From contig NC_135559.1 in assembly GCF_964340395.1 (NCBI RefSeq), positions 21,120,611-21,170,610 on the forward strand: DNA of 50,000 nt, written 5' to 3'. The translations under genes and the position numbers were made by a program. Below, in pieces: positions 11,237-20,455 of this stretch. The notes beneath the pieces were generated by a model. The model searched no databases. It was not told the DNA's origin and was given only the letters and a program-made list of their open reading frames with translations. The stretch comes from Glandiceps talaboti (taxonomy: Eukaryota > Hemichordata > Enteropneusta > Spengelidae). Positions within the stretch are counted from its first letter, which is position 1. The number at the start of each line of letters is the position of its first letter.

Positions 11237-12283
11237 ATGTTGAACCAGACAATAAAAGAAGCAATATTTCTCATACAACCACAACAACCACAATTTCTCA
11301 TACAACCACAACAACCAAGAAGAGGAAAAAGAGTAAGAGGAACCTTGCAGTCTACGAGCAGCATCATAGGTGACGAAGGTTGGGAATGTGATACATGTCA
11401 AATTTCGTCTTCCGACAAAAAGTGTAAACTCCTTAAATGTGATTACTGTGAGACTAGGAGATGCATTAAGTGCCTGAAGATACCAGAAGCAACATATAAA
11501 AACGTAGGAGACAGGCCAGATTTCCCCTGGTTCTGCGACAACTGTGTAGCGAAAGCAATGAGATGCATAAAAGAGGAGCGGGAGATAGAGCTAAGATGTA
11601 GCAATTTCTTAGAAGGTTTCAGAAAAGAAGTTGTGAATAAACTAGACTTTATGCAAACAGAAATAAACGACATCAAGGCTAGACTAGAAGTGGACCCGGT
11701 AGTGAAATCACAAGCCCAAACTAAGAATCAAGAAGAGGTTGTAAAGGAGGTATGTAGCAACATAAGTGATAGAATATCAAGACAAAAGAATATAGTGGTA
11801 TTCAACTTACCAGAGGGATCAAGTATACTAAGATCTGAGCTGTTAAAGTATGATAAAGAACACTTGGCTAATGTGATAGAGATAACTAGTGGAAATAAGG
11901 AAGTTGAAGTGGAAGTTAGAAGACTAGGCAAGAAGGAGCAGGTAGATAATAATGATGATGAAGAAGGATCCCACAAGACTGCCAAACCTAGACCTCTACT
12001 TGTATCATTCCACACTGAAGAAATGAAGTTTAAAGTTATGAAGAATTTATATAAGCTGAAGGATGCTAGGGATCCCTACAACAAGATAAGCATTAAGAAT
12101 GATATGACAAGACAGGAAAGAGAGGTGGATAAAGGACTCCAAGAAGATGTAAGAAAGAGGAATACAGAAATGAATGACCCACATTTTTTCTACGCAGTCA
12201 GAGCGCTTCCGTGGGACAGAAGAGTTGTGAAAATAAAGAGAAGACCACCAAGAGAGGTGGATCAGTCACAAAGAGAAATATAG
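11237..12283 (+). CDS. LINE ORF1 protein: PHD-like zinc finger plus coiled coil
   Basis: 348 residues from ATG 11237. Cysteines at 51, 54, 63, 68, 71, 76, 79, 100 and 103, with Trp98 just before the last pair, give a PHD/ESF-type zinc finger. A charged helical segment (about 107-175, with coiled-coil periodicity) follows, and then a basic C-terminal region. Near the N-terminus FLIQPQQP is repeated through a 27-bp tandem duplication. ORF1 proteins of this class bind element RNA and form the ribonucleoprotein with ORF2. The end overlaps ORF2 in another frame. Confidence 0.8.
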   Translation: MLNQTIKEAIFLIQPQQPQFLIQPQQPRRGKRVRGTLQSTSSIIGDEGWECDTCQISSSDKKCKLLKCDYCETRRCIKCLKIPEATYKNVGDRPDFPWFCDNCVAKAMRCIKEEREIELRCSNFLEGFRKEVVNKLDFMQTEINDIKARLEVDPVVKSQAQTKNQEEVVKEVCSNISDRISRQKNIVVFNLPEGSSILRSELLKYDKEHLANVIEITSGNKEVEVEVRRLGKKEQVDNNDDEEGSHKTAKPRPLLVSFHTEEMKFKVMKNLYKLKDARDPYNKISIKNDMTRQEREVDKGLQEDVRKRNTEMNDPHFFYAVRALPWDRRVVKIKRRPPREVDQSQREI

Positions 12284-15123
12284 AAATATGGAGTACAAAT
12301 GCAGATGTCCTGACCCAAGAGAAATTTCAAGAGTTAAGCTGTAGAGTGAAGGAGAATGAACCCGATATAATTGCAATTTCTGAAGTTAAACCTAAGCACT
12401 TCAAATACAGTTTAAATATAGCACAGTTTAACCTGCAAGGGTATAATCTGGAAGCACTAAACATTACTGAGGTCATCGGCAGGGGAATGTTACTGTATAT
12501 AAATAAGCATTTATCCTATAATTTATTGGATGTAGATCAACTGATCTCAGTCCAGGAAGCACAAGTTTGTGAAATAAGCCTAGAAGGACCAGACACTTTG
12601 TTGTTTTGTTCACTATACAGAAGTCCGAGTTCAAATCCAACAAATGATGAAAGTATAAATAATTTATTTAGTTGTCTTGCTGATATGAAACATTCGCATA
12701 CCGTAATTGCAGGTGATATGAACTATCCAAATATAGACTGGAACATTTATAGAAATACTGCATCAGGAACTGGTAAGGAATTCAACTTTATTGAGGCTGT
12801 CCGAGACTGCTATCTACATCAACATGTGAATTCACCAACCAGGGGGAGAGGTACTGATAGGCCTTCTATCTTAGACCTTGTCTTCACAAATGAAAAGGAA
12901 ATTGTAGATTGCGTAGAACATGATGCCCCCCTGGGGAAGAGTGACCATTCTATGTTGAAGATCAAAGTCATGTGTGTTAAAGGTGACAATGTACAACCAA
13001 AGATTAGATATAAATATGATAATGGAGACTACAATAAAATGAAAGAAATGTTAAGTATAGACTGGGCAGAAGTACTTAATTCCTGCGGAGATGATGTGAA
13101 TATACAATGGAACACATTTCTAGAAATTTATAGAGAAGCGGAAACAGTCTGCATTCCACAGAAAGTTGTGAATCCGTCCAAAAAGAACTATGCTGTACCC
13201 CTGGATAGAAAAACTTTAGCAAAGGTTAAAAAGAAGAACAGATTATGGCAAAGATTCTTGCAAACAAAAGATGGTCAAGTATATCAGGACTATTGTAAAA
13301 TCCGAAACCAAGTTAGAAGAATAACAAGGAAAGTACAGAAAGATTATGAAAAGTCAGTGGCGAAGGAGGTCAAGACAAACCCAAAAAAGTTCTGGGGCTA
13401 TGCCAGTTCTAAATCTAAATTAAGAACTGGAATACCGAACCTATCCAAAACAGGCAATGATAAAGGAGAAGATATGACCACCTGTGACAAAGAAAAAGCA
13501 GAGGTTCTTGCTGATTTCTTTTCATCAGTCTTCGAAAGGGAACAACAAGGCCACTGGGATTTACCAAATACCATACATGCTAGACACATACTTGAGCTGA
13601 ATATTACTCCAGAGACTACACTTAAGATTTTATCCAAGTTAAAAACCTCAAAATCACCAGGCCCTGACCTCGTACATCCCAGAATATTATATGAACTTAG
13701 AGAAGTGCTCTGTACCCCATTAACCATAATTTATAACACATCACTAAAGACAGGGACAATACCGAATGACTGGAAGTGTGCCAACGTTACGCCTATATTT
13801 AAGAAAGGTTGTAAATGGTTAGCCAGCAATTACCGACCAATCAGCCTTACAAGTGTTGTCTGTAAAATAATGGAAACCCTGATAAGGAACTCTATTGTGA
13901 AATATATGAACAGTAATAACTTGTTTAGTGATCAACAGTTTGGTTTCATCAGTGGTCGTTCGACTGTACTACAACTAATCAAAGTCCTAGACAAGTGGAC
14001 AGAAATTATTGATCTTGGAGGATGTGTTGATGTTGTGTACTGTGACTTTATGAAGGCCTTTGACAAAGTGCCTCATAGGCGTTTAATGGAGAAACTTCAA
14101 TACTATGGGATCCCAAGCCTGCTGCTAAACTGGATATCTGCTTTCCTCAATAATCGGAAACAAAAAGTTATTGTAAATGGCGTTTCATCGGAATGGCAGG
14201 AGGTGCTAAGTGGTATACCCCAAGGATCTGTCTTAGGACCCATACTTTTTGTAATATATATCAACACACTTCCAGATGTAGTACAAAGCTCAGAAATATA
14301 TCTATTCGCAGACGATACCAAAGTTTTCAGGGGAATATTCAAGGAAGAAGACTGTGATTGCTTACAAACAGATATTGATAACATGTATACTTGGACAGAG
14401 AACTCTCTTCTGAAATTTCATCCAGATAAATGTGCCAGTATGCGGATAGGAAAGACACACTTGTCAGATAGATCATATACCATGGGACAAAATAAGGTCA
14501 AACTTAGAAATACAAAGGAAGAGAAGGATATAGGAGTAATCGTGGATGATAAGCTATCCTTTTCAAGTCACATGTCTACAAAAATAAATAAGGCAAATTC
14601 CATAATGGGTCTGATAAGGAGAACTTATGCTCATCTTGACAAAGAAAGTTTTTTATTATTGTACAAAGGTCTGGTTAGACCACATTTGGAATATGCAAAT
14701 CAAGTTTGGGCACCTTACCTCAAAAAGGATATTATTGCCATCGAGAACGTACAGCGCAGAGCTACCAAGTTAATTCCAGGATTTAGAGAATTGTCATACC
14801 AGGAAAGACTAAGGCATCTGAACTTACTAACTTTGGCTTACCGTCGTCTACGGGGAGATATGATTGAACTCTATAAAATTATGTCGGGGAAATATGACAC
14901 TAGAGTGACTGATTTTCTCAAGACCAGACATTGTGACACTAGAGGGCATCAATATAAACTGTACAAAGTCCATACTAGGCTGGATATTAGGAAATTTTCT
15001 TTTGTACATAGAAGTATAAACCAATGGAATAGTCTTCCCAATCATGTGGTTGATGCACCAAATGTATATAATTTTGAGAGACGTTTAGATAGACACTGGG
15101 AAGGACTTGCAAATGAAATTTAA
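12211..15123 (+). CDS. LINE ORF2: AP-type endonuclease, reverse transcriptase
   Basis: About 970 codons open. The N-terminal apurinic-type endonuclease shows GDMNYPN (about residue 168) and SDHS (243-246), which nicks target DNA. The RT follows with YRPISL (about 541), CDFMKAFDKVPH, the GIPQGSVLGP box (about 667) and the catalytic FADD (699-702). The C-terminal thumb/tail carries SFVHRSINQWNSLP, common in CR1-clade elements. ORF2 is in the -1 frame relative to ORF1, and the overlap at 12211-12283 has no in-frame ATG ahead of the endonuclease; the open frame begins with GTG. Translation probably needs frameshifting or reinitiation. Confidence 0.88.
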   Translation: MGQKSCENKEKTTKRGGSVTKRNIEIWSTNADVLTQEKFQELSCRVKENEPDIIAISEVKPKHFKYSLNIAQFNLQGYNLEALNITEVIGRGMLLYINKHLSYNLLDVDQLISVQEAQVCEISLEGPDTLLFCSLYRSPSSNPTNDESINNLFSCLADMKHSHTVIAGDMNYPNIDWNIYRNTASGTGKEFNFIEAVRDCYLHQHVNSPTRGRGTDRPSILDLVFTNEKEIVDCVEHDAPLGKSDHSMLKIKVMCVKGDNVQPKIRYKYDNGDYNKMKEMLSIDWAEVLNSCGDDVNIQWNTFLEIYREAETVCIPQKVVNPSKKNYAVPLDRKTLAKVKKKNRLWQRFLQTKDGQVYQDYCKIRNQVRRITRKVQKDYEKSVAKEVKTNPKKFWGYASSKSKLRTGIPNLSKTGNDKGEDMTTCDKEKAEVLADFFSSVFEREQQGHWDLPNTIHARHILELNITPETTLKILSKLKTSKSPGPDLVHPRILYELREVLCTPLTIIYNTSLKTGTIPNDWKCANVTPIFKKGCKWLASNYRPISLTSVVCKIMETLIRNSIVKYMNSNNLFSDQQFGFISGRSTVLQLIKVLDKWTEIIDLGGCVDVVYCDFMKAFDKVPHRRLMEKLQYYGIPSLLLNWISAFLNNRKQKVIVNGVSSEWQEVLSGIPQGSVLGPILFVIYINTLPDVVQSSEIYLFADDTKVFRGIFKEEDCDCLQTDIDNMYTWTENSLLKFHPDKCASMRIGKTHLSDRSYTMGQNKVKLRNTKEEKDIGVIVDDKLSFSSHMSTKINKANSIMGLIRRTYAHLDKESFLLLYKGLVRPHLEYANQVWAPYLKKDIIAIENVQRRATKLIPGFRELSYQERLRHLNLLTLAYRRLRGDMIELYKIMSGKYDTRVTDFLKTRHCDTRGHQYKLYKVHTRLDIRKFSFVHRSINQWNSLPNHVVDAPNVYNFERRLDRHWEGLANEI

Positions 15124-15240
15124 ATTTGAAGACTATGCTAGCATACGCACTGACAAGACTTTAATTTAACATGATCTGATATCAGAGGCCTAAATAAGGC
15201 CTATAATCAGAATTGTACCTGTATACCTGTATACCTGTAA

Positions 15241-15597
15241 TATTGGTAAGTTTTCATCATGACAATCGTTCTCGTTGCCCTGGGTCTTTTTGTCTATGTT
15301 GCTGAACCCTGTATCGGTTTATAGTATTCGGTGGAATGTAAGTTATCAACTCATCAACAATATTGGTAAGGCGTTTAGTCACAAAACTACGGATTGTAAA
15401 ATGTGACCCTCCCCAAACATTGTAATGCAAAATATAGCCCTCCCCCAAGAACAGGTTTTTAAAATGTTACCCCCCCCCCGTAAATACTGAAGGCTCCCTT
15501 AGATTAATCCTTACCCCTAGTGAACAAATATCGACTTCATTATTCCATCAGTCGTGATCGGTCTAGTATTTTTTTTTAATTTTCCGTTATTTGTCAT
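15241..15597. other. Between the two LINEs; C-run decayed repeat
   Basis: AATATTGGTAAG occurs at 15239 and 15359. Loose repeats of the form TGTAAAATGT-(G/T)ACCC-CCCC occur at about 15395-15480. No gene seen. Confidence 0.5.
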
Positions 15598-15895
15598 TGA
15601 TTTGATTTGATTTATTACTCTAGGTCAATGCATCCATAAATGGATTTTCATGCATTGAATATAAAAATACAAAACATACGTTAAAATACAAAGACACATA
15701 ATTTAAAAATATGGGAGAGTAACAAAATTTACAGGGCAGAGTACAAAGATAAAATAAAAGTTATAAAAAGTAAAACACGAGAGATGCTAGAATTATGAAG
15801 TTAAAAACGGTTTAAGACATTAAAAACTAAGTGTTTACTAAGTAGTCGTATTTGCGGAAATACATGAGCGGTATTTGAAAGAACGACTGTGTGCC

Positions 15896-16249
15896 TTAAT
15901 TTGGAATGTGGTATTTGGTCCGAGTATTGTATTGGTGTATTGTTGAGTTTTTGGTGACAAGATCAGATAAATAGAGTGGTACTTTTTTGCTTATACATTT
16001 ACTGACAATATTTTTGAAGTGTTGATCGTGTCTTTCCTGAATAGTTGGCCAATTTAGAGAATTTCTGGCAAGTGTTACATGGTCTGATTTTTTAAGGCCA
16101 CATTGAATTCGTACAGCAAAATTTATGATACCTTGAAGACTACTTTTCAAAGTGAGATTACAATTAGAAAAGACTGTGTCACAGTAGTCTAAAAGGGAGA
16201 AGACATAGTAGCAGCTATTACATTCTTTCTGACTTTTTCCGGTATACAA
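15896..16249 (-). pseudogene. C-terminal region of the same LINE ORF2
   Basis: Contains LLDYCDTVFSNC, FAVRIQCGLKKSDHV and YNTRTKYHIPN, the post-RT region of Jockey/CR1/L2-type ORF2 proteins. It sits just downstream of the RT segment in the same orientation but in another frame, so at least one indel separates them. Confidence 0.7.
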
Positions 16250-16402
16250 CGCCTAACACGTGCCAGTCTTGTTAGACGGAAACCACATGCCCTACGGAGA
16301 TAAGACACATGGTTTGACCAACTGAGTTCAGGGTCCAGTTTCAAGCCTAAGCAGGTAGCAGACTTAGTAGCTTTGATAGCAATATCTTGAAAGGACAGAG
16401 AA

Positions 16403-17525
16403 TTAATGCGATTTGGTATTTTCTTTAGTTGTTGACGTGTAACCGAAGAACATATACTGATATTTAGAGATATTTGGTTTCAAAGTATTTGCATGGAACC
16501 ATGTAGTTAAACGATTAATTTCGTATTTTAAGTCATTGTGAAGTACATCAATATCGGCAATGGTACTGTTTTTCAGAATATTGATGTCATCTGCAAAACC
16601 ATAAATTGGAGTGTTTGAGTGAAGCCAAGTAGGAAGGTCATTAATATATAGTGCAAATAATAAAGGTCCACAGACACTGCCTTGAGGTACTCCAGTTTTG
16701 ACCTGAATACAATTTGAAGATATGTTACCAACTTTTACACTTTGAGTTCTACCTGATAGGTAACTTCTGAACCACTGAACTGCAGATGGATGAAAGTTGT
16801 AACGTTGAAGTTTACTGAGAAGGATAGTGTGATTGACTGAATCAAACGCCTTTGAAAGGTCTAACATAAGAAGAGATGAAATTTTCCTATTGAACATGTT
16901 ATCAAGTATATCATCACACATACGCTGTAATAATGTAGCTGTCGAATGTTTTGGACGGAAACCAGAAAAAGTTGGATGGAGGATATTATTTGAATCTAAG
17001 TAACTAATAAGTTGATTGCAGACTAAACGTTCAAGAACTTTTGAGAGAGTGGGGAGTAGAGAAATAGGGCGGTAATTGGAAACATCTTGTTTATCACGCT
17101 TGCCCTTTTTATATATTGGAATAATTGTAGCTTTTTTCCAATCAGTTGGTACAATACCCTGAGAAATAGACTTGTTAAATATACATGTCAATGAAGGAAC
17201 AATAGCTGGAATTGACAGTTTGATTAACTTACAGTTAATATCATTTGGTGATGAAGACTTATTGGATGGCAATGCCGATAAGGCAGAGGTTACTTGTTGT
17301 TCTGTGACCTTAGAAAGTTGAAAACTAGTCTGTGGCATTTTGATGTGATCTAGTAAAGGTTCAACAGTGTTTATTTCTTCTTGAATGCGTGTACCTACAT
17401 TGGCAAAGTACTGGTTGAAGTTATTGGCAAGAGGTAGCGGGTCGTCGTGAGCTGGGAGAGTAGTGCAACGAGGATTTAATAGATCATTAATCCTTTTCCA
17501 GAATCTACGCTCTGCTTGATCGCAA
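16403..17525 (-). pseudogene. Reverse-transcriptase domain of truncated LINE
   Basis: About 370 codons in one frame: linker, N-K-S-S-S-P-N-D (RT 0), YRPISLLPTLSK, SGFRPKHST, MLDLSKAFDSVNH, GVPQGSVCGP and the catalytic GFADD. The open frame runs back to 17638, but those first roughly 40 codons lie outside the element and are host flank. The frame breaks shortly after TLKPNISKYQ, and the rest continues at 16249-15896. Confidence 0.8.
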
Positions 17526-17572
17526 CCCCCTCCGCCCTGTGCTATAGTCTCGTAAAACACCAGGCATAAAAC

Positions 17573-17658
17573 TCTCGCGAGGTTTTGTTTAATATACAGT
17601 ATGCCTGACTTCCATATGTCCCACGTGACACGTGACACAGAGCTAGAGCTCGCTGGAG
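17573..17658 (+). promoter_or_regulatory. Candidate promoter: TCTCGCGAG palindrome and double E-box
   Basis: TCTCGCGAG (17573-17581) is nine of ten bases of the TCTCGCGAGA element bound by BANP at CpG-type promoters. CACGTG occurs twice, at 17622-17627 and 17629-17634, each within CACGTGAC, the USF/MITF-type E-box. All lie within 90 bp of ATG 17659, in a CG-rich patch in AT-rich DNA. Function is inferred from motif and position. Confidence 0.45.
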
Positions 17659-18124
17659 ATGGCAGAGCTAGCGCGTAGTCGCTGCTCGCGTAGTAGTAGT
17701 ACTACTAGTTCTCATGATGGGTTCAGAAATGTTACCAGCTATCGACAAAAACGCAGACGGTGTACAAGTAATTCACCACCATTTGAATCTGTGAACACAC
17801 CGTGTAGCCGGTGTCCAATGCGTACTAAATGTGGTAAAAACCTCTACGGATCTGCGTGGACTGACGAACATGTCAAACAGCTGAAATTTGAATGTCAACG
17901 GTTCGTAGATGCCCACACTGTGGCACCTGAACATGAAGAATATTTTCATCATATGACGATTGGGAAAAGTTCTACCAAGACCTTACTCGTGCGGTATGCT
18001 TTTATTCCTCTAATGCAATGGTTACTGCAGAGTGGAGAATTCGCAACCGAAAATGGCAGCAAGTCTGTTGGTACCATACCAGTTACTGAAGCCACAGAGG
18101 AAGAGATAAAAAAAGAACTTGAGG
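17659..18124 (+). CDS. Hypothetical gene exon 1
   Basis: 466 nt from ATG 17659, ending in phase 1 before GAGG|GTGAGT. Contains all recognisable features of the protein. Confidence 0.5.
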
Positions 18125-18495
18125 GTGAGTTGGTTCCCTGAAGTATTATAGTAGTTAGTCTGTAATGTTTTCAAATATGAAAGACATCAGTTATTTATTT
18201 ACTATAAAACTTTTTAACGTGTGCAGGGTAAAAATAATAGAATGCGCCCATTCTTCAATTTCTCTATGGAAGTGGGGTTATATCACAGATGAATAGATGA
18301 ATTTCATTTCATCATTTAATTATTTGTTCTCATTACATAAATGAGAGAAAGAAACTTTTTACTTCTTTTTCATTAAGTAATTACAATTTTCATTCCTTAG
18401 CCAACAAAAGTAAATTTTTACATATTTTGTCTGCAGATGATAAACTTTCTCTTGGAAACTTTCTTGTTAATGTAAAAAATATAGCAGTTGGCTAA
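17659..18495 (+). CDS. Hypothetical Cys-rich protein (2-exon model)
   Basis: I do not recognise this protein. The model joins 17659-18124 (donor GTGAGT at 18125) and 18437-18495 (acceptor TCTGCAG), giving 174 residues. There is a Ser/Arg-rich basic start with KRRR (about 31-34) that could be a nuclear signal. A cysteine cluster PCSRCPMRTKC follows (about 48-58), then a mixed helical region (EHEEYFHHM, RYAFIPLMQWLL), then an acidic tail EATEEEIKKELE. Codon use and the strong donor support exon 1; reading through instead would add only five codons. It lies 20 bp from the truncated LINE's open frame and behind a promoter-like CG-rich segment. A transposon origin cannot be excluded. Confidence 0.45.
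18437..18495 (+). CDS. Hypothetical gene exon 2 (terminal, tentative)
   Basis: Acceptor TTTTGTCTGCAG ends at 18436. Phase 1 is restored and gives DDKLSLGNFLVNVKNIAVG before TAA 18493-18495. No clear polyadenylation signal follows. Confidence 0.35.
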
Positions 18496-18721
18496 ATGAT
18501 TGTATTTTATTGGTTTAAAATGTATCATTTTGAGTAATTACTCGTCAGTGATTGGTGGGGGGCCTGCGTACGTCATTGTAGTCTAAGTTATGCATTTATG
18601 TTTGCGCATGGGTATATCGTGTCTTTTGCCTCATGTGTCAGGCAGTTGTGTTCAGAGTCTGTAGTGTAAACAACGTGTATTGAAGTTCGGAAGGACGCAC
18701 GTCGGGCGAAGCAGGCTTGTT

Positions 18722-19129
18722 ATGTCACTAAGAAATTGTTCCGGTTGCGGAGAACCAATTCAAGGGCACAAAGGGCTCAGTGGACGTTTTTGTGTTGCCA
18801 GAATGGCGGATGGTGAAAGTAAAACAACGGACACGGAACCGGAGAGTACGGCCAGCGAAGACAGCACTGCTTCTACTGCTAACACGGAGGGTAAGGAACT
18901 GAAACATCGTAACCGTAAGTCAAGAACTACTGCTAAGCCTGGCGTGCAGACGCAGATTGATGCTATAACAGATCAACTGAACCTTTTAACAAATCAATTG
19001 GGATCATCCCGTGCACGCAACTCGCAGAAAGAACATTCAGCGAAAACGGGTTACAACCTTGGTATAAGGTATAATAAGGTATTTTATTTACTTATTTTTG
19101 TATGCTTTACCATGCTCGCTAAAGCATGA
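18722..19129 (+). CDS. Zinc-knuckle / coiled-coil ORF, possible transposon ORF1
   Basis: From ATG 18722 (the frame is open from 18680) the ORF begins MSLRNCSGCGEPIQGHKG and continues to Phe-Cys. This C-x2-C-G...GH.G..G..C pattern recalls N-terminal zinc motifs of uncharacterised invertebrate transposon proteins (my recollection, not searched). A Ser/Thr/Glu-rich linker, a basic patch HRNRKSRTT and a short heptad segment (IDAITDQLNLLTNQL) follow. The last roughly 20 residues run into the repeat-like 3' region, so the true end may be a donor near AAG|GTATAA (about 19068). The LINE-like tail that follows suggests a non-autonomous retroelement. Confidence 0.45.
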   Translation: MSLRNCSGCGEPIQGHKGLSGRFCVARMADGESKTTDTEPESTASEDSTASTANTEGKELKHRNRKSRTTAKPGVQTQIDAITDQLNLLTNQLGSSRARNSQKEHSAKTGYNLGIRYNKVFYLLIFVCFTMLAKA

Positions 19130-19170
19130 TGCTACGCAATAAAGATTGATTGATTGATTGATTGATTGAT
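19104..19170 (+). repeat. LINE-like 3' end: stem-loop, AATAAA and ATTG tail
   Basis: CATGCT (19111-19116) and AGCATG (19123-19128) form a short stem-loop. AATAAA at 19138-19143 is followed by about six GATT units to 19170. A stem-loop plus a tandem 4-mer tail is typical of L2-like LINE and SINE 3' ends. Confidence 0.55.
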
Positions 19171-19544
19171 ATCACAGACAGTCGATCACTTGTGAAGTTG
19201 TGAGCTACTATTCCTTTCCATAATGATTTTATTCTAATCTCTTATGATCATAATATACAATAATAACGTTATTTTTCGTAATTAAGATATTCTAAAAATA
19301 TCGATATTGACGTATTAGTCAGGGCGCCAAGGCTGAAATTTTGAAAAAAAAATGCCTGGCTTGAAGTACAAATTTGGGTTTGGTTAGAGTAACATCTAGG
19401 CCTTCAGAAAACTGATGTTGACCCTCCCTCTGGATTCTCTTGCGGGAGACGGTTTCCATGGTAACATTGACATTATTTTGAAGGACACTAAAACATTAAA
19501 AACGTCATATCTTGTGCCCCAGAAATGGTATAATTACAATTAAA
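19171..19544. other. No gene seen
   Basis: AT-rich DNA with no exon or element boundary identified. It leads into the 345-bp repeats. Confidence 0.5.
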
Positions 19545-20455
19545 GTATGTTTATATATATTTTAGGGGACAGGGAACTCAATCATTACATGACCTTTTAG
19601 ATTCAAGCTCAGGGTCATAGTCAAAATTCAAGGTCAACTTAATTTGTTGGACTTTTATCGAAACATTCATTGAAACTTTTCTGTACACTTCCGTCAGATA
19701 TGACTGGTAAAGCTGTAAGTTGGTCAGAAAATAGCCAAACATACAATCTTTCTAAAATTTGTAAAAACGTGAAAAAAAGTACATATGAAGTTGTTTTGTA
19801 GTAAAAAGCTGTTACCAAGGCAAATGCTGTCAATATCCCCAATTATACCAAAGTGTTAATATACTAATCTAAAAGTGTTGTTGATATGATGTAAATAGGG
19901 TTTTGGAGACAAGCAAATCACTGATTACATGATTCTTTCAATCCAAGATCAAGGTCATCGTCAAAAAAATTCAAGGTCATCTTAATTTTTTGAAATTATT
20001 AAAATACCGTCAGAATCTTTTCTACACAACATCACACTTGATCTTTACTGACAAAATTGCATAGAAAATAGCAAATTATGTAGTCTTTCAGGAAAAATTC
20101 AGCAAAGGCATACATTGTATGCTGGGCTGCTTTTATTACAAACTTCTGTTACCAAGACAACTGGTAGCAAGTTCACCAAAATATGAAGGTACTGAATATC
20201 GCAGCATACCGAAGTGCTACAGATATGATGCAAGTGTCTATATATTGGTTTTAGGGGATAGGCAACACACTTATCACATGATCTTTTTTGATCCAAGGTC
20301 AAGGTCGTAGTCTAATTACAAAGTCACCTCAATTTTTCTCTTTTATCAAAACACCGAGATAAGTTTTCTGCTATAAACTACTGCAGACATCAGATAGCAA
20401 ATCAGATAGCAAATTATATAGTCTGTCATAAATATTGTAGCAAAGGCACATTAGG
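19545..20455. repeat. Diverged tandem repeats, period about 345 bp, three copies
   Basis: The landmark GG(A/G)-AC/TA-GG-AAC...ATTACATGA-CTTTT occurs at about 19565, 19904 and 20255. In each copy it is followed by AAGGTCA-type half-sites, then TTATC-AAACA, then (in the first two) TGTTACCAAG. Identity is roughly 65-75% by eye; the third copy is partial. Confidence 0.7.

Larger units (their letters stand above)
11100..15240 (+). mobile_element. CR1/L2-type non-LTR retrotransposon (LINE), nearly full length
   Basis: The layout is 5' region, PHD-like ORF1 (11237-12283), endonuclease/RT ORF2 (to 15123), a short 3' UTR and a tail of about three ACCTGTAT-type 8-mers (about 15214-15237). Both ORFs are open throughout, so the copy is young. 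Short tandem tails and PHD-type ORF1 proteins are known for the CR1/L2 group. The 5' boundary and the target duplication were not found; 11100 is approximate. Confidence 0.85.
15598..17525 (-). mobile_element. 5'-truncated LINE copy, minus strand
   Basis: On the minus strand RT starts abruptly at about 17525 (RRFWKRINDLL) and the element ends at 15598 in about three AAATC units. There is no endonuclease, so it is 5' truncated, as is usual for target-primed insertion. The RT sequence (YRPISLLPTLSK, GFADD) belongs to another lineage than the LINE at 11100-15240, and there are frame breaks between 16249 and 16410. Confidence 0.8.

Noticed and set aside
13398-14384. Antisense open frames within the LINE
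   Set aside because: They shadow the RT-coding strand, which has all the family motifs.
17526-17638. N-terminal 40 codons of the long minus-strand RT frame
   Set aside because: RT similarity starts only at about 17525; the upstream part reads into the promoter-like host DNA.
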